From the NCBI GenBank assembly GCA_947171615.1, contig CAMVYG010000011.1, forward strand, positions 1 through 20,205: a stretch of 20,205 nucleotides of DNA, given 5' to 3'. This document shows positions 14,536-20,205 of the stretch, piece by piece. The first letter of the stretch is position 1, and the number at the start of each line of letters is the position of its first letter. This DNA is from an uncultured Clostridia bacterium. Its GTDB lineage: Bacteria; Bacillota; Clostridia; Oscillospirales; Acutalibacteraceae. Under the pieces are notes generated by a model. That model searched no databases. It had not been told where the DNA came from and saw nothing but the letters and a program-made list of their open reading frames with translations. Made by a program: the position numbers and the translations under genes.

Positions 14536-15426
14536 TCAATCTTTTTCCAGCTTCATTCGTTTGGTAAAAAATTCCTGAGAGCTCATGCCGGAGGGGCGTA
14601 AATACCGGCCTAAGTCATAAAAAGAATTGGGGTCCCGGGTTACCCGGCTGGTCTTTTCCTCACAGGTCAGGGTAACGGAAAACCCCAGTGATTTTACCAG
14701 CTCCGGGGTGGTTTTGCTTGCGGCCCCAAAGGGGTATACGAACACCTGGGGCCTTTTTCCCACATGCTCCTCCACCGCCTCCTGTGCCCGAAGAAGATCC
14801 TCCGTAAGCCTTATCCGGTAGGCTTCCTCCGTTTCCCCGGAACTCTTTTTTACCCCTACCGGGCTGCCGGAGCCTTTGTGAAGGTTATAGCTGTGGTTTC
14901 CCACCTCCACCAGACCGGAATCCGTCATTTCCCGAAGATGCTCCCAGGTACAATGGGTATAGTACCCATTTTTCTCTCCGGTTTGCGTATAAAAATCCGA
15001 ATAATAGGCGATGGGCGCGATCAGGAATTTGCATTGGTGCTTTTTCGCAAGCTCAAAGGCATATAGATAGTTATTGTAATAGCCGTCGTCAAAGGTCAGC
15101 AGAACAGGCTTTTCCGGCAGCTCCTTCCCCTGTGCGTAAGCAAGCAGATCCTCCGGCAGAATGGTAGTATACCCCTGGCTCTTCAAATAAAGCAGATCGC
15201 TTTCCAGCTCCGCCGGGGAGATCACATATTTTCCGTGATAGGCTTCGTCCTGAAGCACGGAATGATACATCACAACAGGCAGGGGAACACCCTGCTCCAC
15301 CGTGGCGGCGCTGACGGTAAATAAAGCGGTAAAAACCGCCGCGGCTCCCAGCAATGCTCCGAAAACCGCTTTCCAATTTACCTTGACCAGCCCATACAGC
15401 CCCCGGCCTGTTCTGTTTTTCTCCAT
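14536..15426 (-). CDS. Membrane-anchored polysaccharide deacetylase (NodB domain)
   Basis: A 296-residue carbohydrate esterase family 4 protein, expected to remove acetyl groups from peptidoglycan or another wall polysaccharide outside the cell. A single membrane anchor lies at residues 19-41. The NodB domain follows: PVVMYHSV, the TFDDG motif at 111-115 with Asp113 and Asp114, and GNHSYNLH with zinc ligands His178 and His183. VYPFGAAS completes it. The catalytic set looks complete. The start at 15426 directly abuts the T run of a hairpin, and no good ribosome binding site is visible, so expression may be weak or controlled. The PdaA/ sporulation-type subfamily cannot be decided from the sequence. 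Confidence 0.88.
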   Translation of the reverse strand: MEKNRTGRGLYGLVKVNWKAVFGALLGAAAVFTALFTVSAATVEQGVPLPVVMYHSVLQDEAYHGKYVISPAELESDLLYLKSQGYTTILPEDLLAYAQGKELPEKPVLLTFDDGYYNNYLYAFELAKKHQCKFLIAPIAYYSDFYTQTGEKNGYYTHCTWEHLREMTDSGLVEVGNHSYNLHKGSGSPVGVKKSSGETEEAYRIRLTEDLLRAQEAVEEHVGKRPQVFVYPFGAASKTTPELVKSLGFSVTLTCEEKTSRVTRDPNSFYDLGRYLRPSGMSSQEFFTKRMKLEKD

Positions 15427-15467
15427 AAAAAAACACCGCCCTGCTTATATATAAGCATCAGGCGGCG
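15427..15467 (-). terminator. Hairpin plus seven-T run between manA and the deacetylase gene
   Basis: On the minus strand the core GCTTATATATAAGC (14-base perfect palindrome) is extended by GC-rich arms (GCC/GGC with small bulges) and followed by seven T at 15433-15427. It looks like a terminator for manA, whose stop is 47 bp upstream. The last T sits directly before the ATG of the next gene, so it may act as an attenuator for that gene. Confidence 0.65.
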
Positions 15468-15514
15468 TTCTTATTCATGGGGGAGGGAAAATGGATTTTT
15501 CTTTTCCATAGGAT

Positions 15515-16594
15515 TCAGCTTTGCGGCGGAAGGCAGCGCAGAAGCTCCAAAGGGTGGTCTCCTTCATTTTTCATGGAAACCGCCCCCAGAGCCGCGGGTA
15601 AAAATACGCTGTCCCCGGGTTTTATCTGCATTTCGCCGCCCGGATATAAAATTGTGCCGCTTCCCTCCGCGGCCACCAAGACAGAAAATGAGTCCACAGG
15701 AGGCAGCTCCAGGCAATCATCGATCCGCAATTTGCGCAGTGAAAAGCAGGGGGTATCTTCCCAGCTGATCAAAACTGTTTCGCTGTCCGGTAAAACCTGG
15801 CCCGCACCGGCCAGCTTATAGCTTTCCCTGACCTCCTCCGGCGATTGGCCGATGTAGCTGAAGCAGTCAAACATCCTTTCAAAGCCGATCCCCTGATGGC
15901 AGAGGCGGTCTTCTATTTGAAGCCCCCTGGGGGTAGTTTTCTCCACGCGAATGGTATAATCCGTAGGCTCCTGCAATTCCAAAATCAAACAACCCGGCCC
16001 GATGGCATGGGGAACACCGCCGTGCACGATATAGACGTCGCCTTTTTCCACTTCTATCCTGTGCATACAGTCAAGCATACCGTCTATATCCTGCTCAAAA
16101 AACAACCGCTTCCATTTTTCTTTTGTAATTCCCTTCCGAAAGCCCAGTAAAATATAGGGTTTCTCCCCGTCTATTTCCCTTGTGTTGACAATACACCAGC
16201 TTTCGGTTTTACCGTATTTCGAGGAAAACAGCCGCATGGCATTTTCCCGGTCCGGATGGACCTGAATCGTAAGCCGCTCCGCCGAATCCAGCATTTTAAT
16301 GAGGCAGCCGGTATCTGCGCCGTATTTTTTATAATGTGCCTCTCCCAAATACCCGGCCGGATCGGAGGCGATCAGATCCTGCAAGGTGATCCGGCCCTGG
16401 GGCGTGTCCACCTTTCCCAGGCCTTCTTCCAGCTGCTCTCTCCCCGGATTTACGGCTTTTGTAGTGGATGCGATCCATTCCTCCGGGAATTGGGTATCTT
16501 TTCCCGAGGCCCCGTTTCCCTTCCATTCCTCCAATAGCTTCCCGCCGGTGTATGTGCGCCATACACGGTCGGAGATCAATTTTACAGGTTTCAT
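15515..16594 (-). CDS. manA: Mannose-6-phosphate isomerase, class I
   Basis: This zinc enzyme interconverts mannose-6-phosphate and fructose-6-phosphate, linking mannose use and GDP-mannose synthesis to glycolysis. The 359-residue protein shows the cupin zinc ligands in order: Gln111 and His113 in TIQVHPD, Glu131 in KTESW, and His196 in HGGVPHAIG. It starts with the WRTYTGGKL and FPEEWIAS segments common in Firmicute ManA proteins, and a C-terminal cupin half ends the protein. AAGGA lies 8 bases before the ATG at 16594. No other mannose genes are adjacent. Confidence 0.94.
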   Translation of the reverse strand: MKPVKLISDRVWRTYTGGKLLEEWKGNGASGKDTQFPEEWIASTTKAVNPGREQLEEGLGKVDTPQGRITLQDLIASDPAGYLGEAHYKKYGADTGCLIKMLDSAERLTIQVHPDRENAMRLFSSKYGKTESWCIVNTREIDGEKPYILLGFRKGITKEKWKRLFFEQDIDGMLDCMHRIEVEKGDVYIVHGGVPHAIGPGCLILELQEPTDYTIRVEKTTPRGLQIEDRLCHQGIGFERMFDCFSYIGQSPEEVRESYKLAGAGQVLPDSETVLISWEDTPCFSLRKLRIDDCLELPPVDSFSVLVAAEGSGTILYPGGEMQIKPGDSVFLPAALGAVSMKNEGDHPLELLRCLPPQS

Positions 16595-16833
16595 AATCTA
16601 TTCCTTCTCAAAGATTCCGGCGCTTTATCGCTTCAGCTTTTCCTTTCCTTTGCGATCAATGACAATACATACTCCTTCAAAATGTTCTGTACCATCATTT
16701 GACAAAGAAAACACGGTTTATAGGCATGAAAAGGGGAGCTGTCGAGCGAAGCGAGACTGAGGGGTTATTCTCATGACGAAGAAAGTTCCCTTATTCCATC
16801 CACAAACCCCGACAAGGTTCGACGCTTAAGCGC
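16595..16833. other. Intergenic region with a GGGGAGCTGTC...GACTGAGGGG motif
   Basis: This stretch upstream of manA holds no convincing gene. At 16733-16766 it carries GGGGAGCTGTC, then GAGCGAAGCGAGACTGAGGGG. The inner part can fold weakly around GAGC-GAA-GCGA, and I recall similar sequences as dispersed intergenic repeats in Oscillospiraceae-type genomes. A 10-bp palindrome CGCTTAAGCG (16823-16832) lies just past the last XRE gene. I see no clear promoter for manA. Confidence 0.4.
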
Positions 16834-17049
16834 TTATTTTTCCCAATTTCTCTTATCTGTCCGCCCCAAAATGTAATCAGCGCTTACATTATAATAGTCA
16901 GCCAAAGTGATCAAAACCTCTGGAGACATATCACGGTCTCCATTTTCATAATGACCGTATGCGCGCTGACTCATACCCAGTACTGCTCCCATATCAGCCT
17001 GTGTCAATTTCTTTTTCAAACGTAATTCTTTTAACCGTCCATATTTCAT
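16834..17049 (-). CDS. XRE-family HTH repressor, third of three tandem copies
   Basis: A 71-residue single-domain helix-turn-helix protein of the Cro/CI (XRE) family. The first helices read GRLKELRLKKKLTQADMGAVLG and the recognition helix region reads SQRAYGHYE. It ends with the shared LADYYNVSADYILGRTD plus a tail KRNWEK. It is about two thirds identical to the middle copy, and its recognition helix is the most different of the three. Its start overlaps the middle gene's stop by 4 bp (ATGA). G+C of this block is about 40%, lower than its neighbours, suggesting transfer. Confidence 0.88.
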   Translation of the reverse strand: MKYGRLKELRLKKKLTQADMGAVLGMSQRAYGHYENGDRDMSPEVLITLADYYNVSADYILGRTDKRNWEK

Positions 17050-17249
17050 CTCTCATCTGTCCGTCCCAGTAAATAATCAGTACTCACGTTATAGTAGTCT
17101 GCAAGAGTAATCAAAATTTCCGCAGATAAGCTATGCGTTCCCAATTCATAGCAGCTATAGGTTCTTTGATTTATTCCCAAAACCGATCCAACTTGTGCTT
17201 GCGTTAGCCCAGATTCCAAGCGCAATTCCTTTACTCTTTTATATTTCAT
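17046..17249 (-). CDS. XRE-family HTH repressor, second of three tandem copies
   Basis: A 67-residue XRE-type DNA-binding protein with LTQAQVGSVLG and the recognition region INQRTYSCYE, ending in YLLGRTDER. Its start overlaps the first copy by 11 bp and its end overlaps the third by 4 bp, so all three are translationally coupled. It shares roughly 46 of 67 residues with the first copy by hand count. It has no sensor or protease domain. Confidence 0.9.
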   Translation of the reverse strand: MKYKRVKELRLESGLTQAQVGSVLGINQRTYSCYELGTHSLSAEILITLADYYNVSTDYLLGRTDER

Positions 17250-17442
17250 CCGTTCGCCCCACTAGATAGTCTAATGTTACACCATAATAATCTGCTAGGA
17301 CGATTAAAAGCTCTACAGATATACTACGTGTACCAAGCTCATACTGGCTGTATGTTCTTTGATTGACATCCAGAATTTCTCCCAACTGGGCTTGCGTCAA
17401 TTTCTTTTCCAAACGCAGTTTCTTTATTCTATCGTACTTCAT
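17239..17442 (-). CDS. XRE-family HTH repressor, first of three tandem copies
   Basis: A 67-residue XRE-type protein: LTQAQLGEILDVNQRTYSQYE holds the HTH and YLVGRTDEI the end. TTGGAG lies 9 bases before the ATG. It is the first gene of the triplet and is divergent from the 89-residue gene at 17529. Its start lies 25 bp from the nearer of two matching palindromes in the shared intergenic region, the likely binding sites for one or more of the three proteins. Autoregulation is inferred. Confidence 0.9.
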   Translation of the reverse strand: MKYDRIKKLRLEKKLTQAQLGEILDVNQRTYSQYELGTRSISVELLIVLADYYGVTLDYLVGRTDEI

Positions 17443-17466
17443 GTTAAATTCTCCAATTTTTCAATT

Positions 17467-17504
17467 CCTCGATTTGAGGTATTGACAATTACCTCTTTAT
17501 GAGG
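17467..17504. promoter_or_regulatory. Twin CCTC-N5-GAGG operators in the divergent intergenic region
   Basis: Two palindromes of the same form, CCTC-gattt-GAGG (17467-17479) and CCTC-tttat-GAGG (17492-17504), lie 25 bp apart. Both are followed by TAT, so the right half site reads GAGGTAT in each. They flank the -35 box, and the second fills the spacer up to the -10 box. XRE-family repressors typically bind such short palindromes. Confidence 0.7.
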
Positions 17505-17510
17505 TATAGT
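17482..17510 (+). promoter_or_regulatory. SigmaA-type promoter of the 89-residue protein gene
   Basis: TTGACA (17482-17487, consensus) and TATAGT (17505-17510) are separated by 17 bp. Transcription should start near 17517, only about 12 bases before the ATG at 17529 and next to its ribosome binding site. Confidence 0.85.
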
Positions 17511-17528
17511 AAACCCGAGGTGATACCC

Positions 17529-17798
17529 ATGAAAGAGCAAAGACAACTTCCGGAGCTTTTACAGGACTTTCACACCAACGTCCTGCTTTTTGAATCCGCC
17601 CTCTTAAAGCTGGAAAGCCTGGAAAGCACCTGGGAAAGCGGGAAGCTTTCCGGGCGGTATTCCGAAGAAACGGTAAAGCAGGCTGTTTCCGATCTTTACG
17701 ACGATGTTTCTTTTCTGGGAAGGGATGTTGCGAATCTGGCCCTGTGGATCAACAATGCCTGCGCATTTTCCCGGCTTTCCGGGAAGCTTCCCTGCTGA
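17529..17798 (+). CDS. Small helical protein of unknown function, divergent from the XRE triplet
   Basis: An 89-residue protein that I do not recognise. It is rich in Leu, Glu and Ser and looks all-helical: residues 6-32 (LPELLQDFHTNVLLFESALLKLE) and 44-74 (YSEETVKQAVSDLYDDVSFLG) could form amphipathic helices. It has no signal peptide or membrane segment. I chose the ATG at 17529 because GAGGTGA lies 6 bases upstream; the ATG at 17499 lies inside the promoter. Position and operators imply that the XRE proteins control it. It could be the effector of a small regulatory or toxin-antitoxin-like cassette, but nothing in the protein shows an activity. It converges on the flavoprotein gene with 28 bp between stops. 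Confidence 0.75.
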   Translation: MKEQRQLPELLQDFHTNVLLFESALLKLESLESTWESGKLSGRYSEETVKQAVSDLYDDVSFLGRDVANLALWINNACAFSRLSGKLPC

Positions 17799-17826
17799 GA
17801 ACCCGTTTGCTCTATCATACCGGCGT

Positions 17827-19065
17827 TTACAGGGAATTTCCGGCCAGCCGCCCGGTAGAAAAGGCGATTTGCAGGTTGTAGCCGCCGGTGTAGGCGTCGC
17901 AATCTATCATTTCCCCGGCGAAATAGAGACCTTTGATAAGCTTTGATCCCATGGTGCGGGGGTCGATCTCCCGAAGGTTTACCCCGCCGGAGGTGACAAT
18001 GGCTTCCGACAAAGGGCGAAACCCTTCTATTATAATGGCAAAATCCTTCAAAATTCTACAAAATTCCCGGCGCTGTTCCTTCGTCACGGAATGGCAGCGG
18101 GTTTCCCCCGGAATGCCGGAACGCTCCACCATAACGGGGATCAGCTTTTGGGGCAGCAGCTCTTCCAGAGAATTCAGAAAAATTCTGTTTCTGTTTTTTT
18201 CCAGATCCCGCAGCAGGCGGGCGTCCAGCTTCTGTTCGTCCAGAGCTGGCTTTAAATCAATATGCACCGTGTATTTTCCCGGTTCCATAGGGTGCATATG
18301 GGCGGAGGCGCTTAAAACCGTTGGGCCGGAAAGGCCGAAATGGGTAAAAAGCAGCTCGCCGAAATCCTCATAAACCGGCTTTTTCCTGTCCTGCTGTGTC
18401 ACCTTTATCCCGCAGTTTCGCAGGGAAAGGCCCATGAGCCTGGCACAGTACTCTTCCCGTTCCACTAAGGGAACCAGCGAAGGGACAAGGGGCTTTACCG
18501 TATGGCCCAAAGCTGCCGCCATGCGGCAGCCGGTTCCATCTGAGCCCGTGCCGGGATAAGAGGCCCCGCCGCAGGCCAGCACAACAGATTCCGCCCGGTA
18601 TTCCCCGGCCGAAGTGCGCACGCCCCTTACGGCTTCATTTTCCATAAGCACGGCGGAAACAGGCTCCCGGATCACCTGAACGCCCGCCTTCAAAGCAAAG
18701 CGCTCCAGGGCTTCCGCGATATCCCCCGCTTTATCGGACACAGGAAACACCCTGCGCCCCCGCTCGGTTTTCAGCGGAACGCCCAGGTCTTCAAAAAAAC
18801 TCATAACGGCTTCGGGAGGAAAGGCGGAAAACGCACCGTACAGGAATTTTCCCCCTCTGGGGGCGGCGGAAACAGCTTCCTCCACCGAGCAGTGATTGGT
18901 CACATTGCAGCGGCCCTTTCCGGTGATGCGCAGCTTTCTTCCCAGCTGCCGGTTTTTTTCCAGCAGCGCCACCCGGTATCCCCGGCCCGCCGCGGTACCG
19001 GCCGCCATCAGCCCGGCGGGCCCGCCGCCTACAACGATCACGTCATACGTGTTTTTCAGGCTCAA
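17827..19065 (-). CDS. BaiN/HI0933-family FAD-dependent oxidoreductase
   Basis: A 412-residue flavoprotein with the dinucleotide-binding motif VVGGGPAGLMAA (residues 11-22), then GRKLRITGKGRCNVTN, characteristic of the HI0933 (YhiN/BaiN) family. GGASYPGTGSDGTG and a C-terminal GLYFAGEMIDCDAYTGGYNLQIAFSTGR bind FAD. The family is widespread, its usual substrate is unknown, and one clostridial member was linked to bile-acid reduction. The start is a TTG (19065-19063) that overlaps the TGA of the upstream regulator as TTGA; no ATG lies nearby and AAGGTGG is 14 bases upstream, so translation is probably coupled. Confidence 0.9.
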   Translation of the reverse strand: MSLKNTYDVIVVGGGPAGLMAAGTAAGRGYRVALLEKNRQLGRKLRITGKGRCNVTNHCSVEEAVSAAPRGGKFLYGAFSAFPPEAVMSFFEDLGVPLKTERGRRVFPVSDKAGDIAEALERFALKAGVQVIREPVSAVLMENEAVRGVRTSAGEYRAESVVLACGGASYPGTGSDGTGCRMAAALGHTVKPLVPSLVPLVEREEYCARLMGLSLRNCGIKVTQQDRKKPVYEDFGELLFTHFGLSGPTVLSASAHMHPMEPGKYTVHIDLKPALDEQKLDARLLRDLEKNRNRIFLNSLEELLPQKLIPVMVERSGIPGETRCHSVTKEQRREFCRILKDFAIIIEGFRPLSEAIVTSGGVNLREIDPRTMGSKLIKGLYFAGEMIDCDAYTGGYNLQIAFSTGRLAGNSL

Positions 19066-19934
19066 GTGTTTTTTTCATCCACCTTTTCATAAACTCCGTA
19101 CTCATCCCAAACGCTTTCGATCTGCCGCAGCGTATCTGCCACCTCGTCCTTTTTCCGAATGGCAATGGAAACGATCAGGGCATTGATGATGCTCAACGGC
19201 CCCACCACCGAATCTACAAAGGAGACCATATCGCTGCGGGCCAGCAGCAAATGAGTGGCATACTGCGCTAAAGGCGACAGGGGGCTGTCCGTAATGGCAA
19301 CCGTTGCCGCTCCCTTATCAGAGGCATATTGCAGGGCCTTTACCGCCTTTTTGGAGTACCGGGGAAAGCTGATGGCGATAATGGCGTCGCCCTCGCCCAC
19401 GTGGATCATCTGCTGAATAATGCTGGCCTCGCTGGTGGCTTCCACCAGCTGCACCGTATCAAATACCAGCTGAAGGTAATGAGACAGAAAGGTGGCTAAG
19501 GCCAGGGAGCTGCCTGCCCCCAGCACGCAGACGCGCTTTGCCTTTGTCAGGGCGTCCGCCGCCCGGTAAAACGCCTCCTGATCGATGGTTTCCTTGGTGC
19601 GCTTTAAAATATCGATATCCTGCTCCAGCACGGCGTCCAAAAGCTCCGTGGGGCCAAGATTGGCGGAAGTCATTTCCAGCCGCTGCACGCTGGTCATTTT
19701 ACTGCGGATCATTTCCTGCATGGCCTGCTGCAAAGCCGGGTATCCGGCGTACCCGATCTCGGTGGCGAACCGCACCACCGTGGATTCGCTGACCCCCACG
19801 GTTTTTCCCAGTTTGGAGGCCGTCATAAAGGCAACCTTATCCGCATGCTCTTCAATATATCTGGCAATCGCCCTCTGCCCTTTTGAGAATTCCGGGCTTT
19901 TCAGCCGGATCCTCTCAGAAAGCTGACTGTTCAT
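19062..19934 (-). CDS. MurR/RpiR-family transcriptional regulator
   Basis: A 290-residue regulator with an N-terminal HTH_6 domain (residues 1-75; MTASKLGKTVGVSESTVVRFATEIGYAGYPALQ is the HTH) and a C-terminal SIS domain (about 125-265). The SIS domain shows VCVLGAGSSLALA, AIIAISFPRYSKKAV and AITDSPLSPLA. SIS domains of this family bind phosphosugars such as MurNAc-6-phosphate or ribose-5-phosphate. The real ligand is unknown. AAGGAGAG lies before the ATG, and a promoter plus palindrome lie just upstream. The coupled flavoprotein gene suggests they share a transcript. Confidence 0.93.
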   Translation of the reverse strand: MNSQLSERIRLKSPEFSKGQRAIARYIEEHADKVAFMTASKLGKTVGVSESTVVRFATEIGYAGYPALQQAMQEMIRSKMTSVQRLEMTSANLGPTELLDAVLEQDIDILKRTKETIDQEAFYRAADALTKAKRVCVLGAGSSLALATFLSHYLQLVFDTVQLVEATSEASIIQQMIHVGEGDAIIAISFPRYSKKAVKALQYASDKGAATVAITDSPLSPLAQYATHLLLARSDMVSFVDSVVGPLSIINALIVSIAIRKKDEVADTLRQIESVWDEYGVYEKVDEKNT

Positions 19935-19959
19935 AACACAACTCTCTCCTTTTTCCCCT

Positions 19960-19974
19960 TATGGGTTTCCCATA
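19960..19974. promoter_or_regulatory. Palindrome TATGGG-TTT-CCCATA, possible operator
   Basis: A perfect 6-bp inverted repeat with a 3-base centre lies between the -10 box and the ribosome binding site of the MurR/RpiR gene, right at the expected transcription start. Self-regulation is inferred from position. Confidence 0.5.
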
Positions 19975-19982
19975 CTCAATTC

Positions 19983-20011
19983 ATTTTAAGCCTTTCTCCT
20001 GCAAAAATCAA
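19983..20011 (-). promoter_or_regulatory. SigmaA-type promoter of the regulator-flavoprotein operon
   Basis: On the minus strand TTGATT (20011-20006) and TAAAAT (19988-19983) are 17 bp apart. Transcription would start near 19976, about 40 bases before the ATG. Confidence 0.7.
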
Positions 20012-20167
20012 GTAAAACAGCGGAATATTCTCAAAAAGAGCGAGCTTTTTGCAGGATTATTTTCGGGGAATTCAAATTTAGGCGCTAACTGCCAGAAAAG
20101 AGCAAGGAGTTTTTCGCTGGTCGTAAAAACGCCGATTCGGTAAATTATACTTTTTCACTGCACTTAT

Positions 20168-20205
20168 TGTCATTCTGAGGCGTGAAAACGCCGAAGAATC
20201 TCGAA
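20168..20205. repeat. Left half of the dispersed palindromic element
   Basis: TTGTCATTCTGAGG followed by GAAGAATCTCG matches the left half of the complete element at 8787-8980. Between them lies a hairpin GGCGT-gaaa-ACGCC, where the complete copy has a weaker CGT-agta-ACG. The window ends inside the element. Confidence 0.7.

Noticed and set aside
17499..17528. Upstream ATG for the 89-residue protein
   Set aside because: It lies in the promoter spacer before the -10 box, so it cannot be in the transcript from that promoter.

Overview
The window reads as chromosomal DNA from a Gram-positive anaerobe of class Clostridia, most likely an Oscillospiraceae/Ruminococcaceae-type gut bacterium. The grounds are the pstA-holB-ricT block typical of Firmicutes, a pyruvate kinase with the extra C-terminal PEP-utiliser domain, an AgcS-type Na+/alanine symporter, a surface protein with SLH domains, strong purine-rich Shine-Dalgarno sequences, moderately GC-rich genes, and intergenic repeats of the 'GTCATTCTGAGG...GAAGAATCTCG' type. 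The assignment to family level is inference. No rRNA, tRNA, CRISPR array, transposase or integrase was seen.

Layout. Bases 1-5910 run rightward: rsmI (16S rRNA 2'-O-methyltransferase), a MORN-repeat lipoprotein, pyk, and a secreted leucine-rich-repeat/SLH surface protein. Bases 6002-8706 form a leftward operon: a divergent MurT-like Mur ligase, a GatD-like amidotransferase that has lost its catalytic Cys and His, and a small P-loop kinase. A 456-bp intergenic stretch (8707-9162) carries heptad repeats, a palindromic MITE-like element and a near-consensus promoter for a rightward sugar-phosphate isomerase/epimerase gene (9163-9984). Then come leftward blocks: pstA/darA-holB-ricT (12420-10188), and manA, polysaccharide deacetylase, a degenerate amidase and agcS (16594-12579). 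An AT-richer island at 16834-17798 holds three overlapping XRE-type repressor genes, transcribed away from a small unknown gene whose promoter is covered by two matching palindromes. The window ends with a leftward MurR/RpiR regulator translationally coupled to a BaiN/HI0933-type flavoprotein.

Functional themes are cell envelope and sugar phosphates: Mur-type ligase and amidase-like proteins, deacetylase, alanine uptake, mannose-6-phosphate isomerase, an SIS-domain regulator, an SLH surface protein and a c-di-AMP receptor protein. Several of the envelope-enzyme relatives have lost catalytic residues.

The most interesting items are the glutaminase-dead GatD beside an apparently ATP-competent MurT paralogue, the triple XRE cassette with twin operators, and two intergenic repeat families. 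One family is hairpin-bearing, with base changes that keep the stems paired; the other has a strict period of 7 bp. Both window ends lie inside copies of the hairpin repeat.
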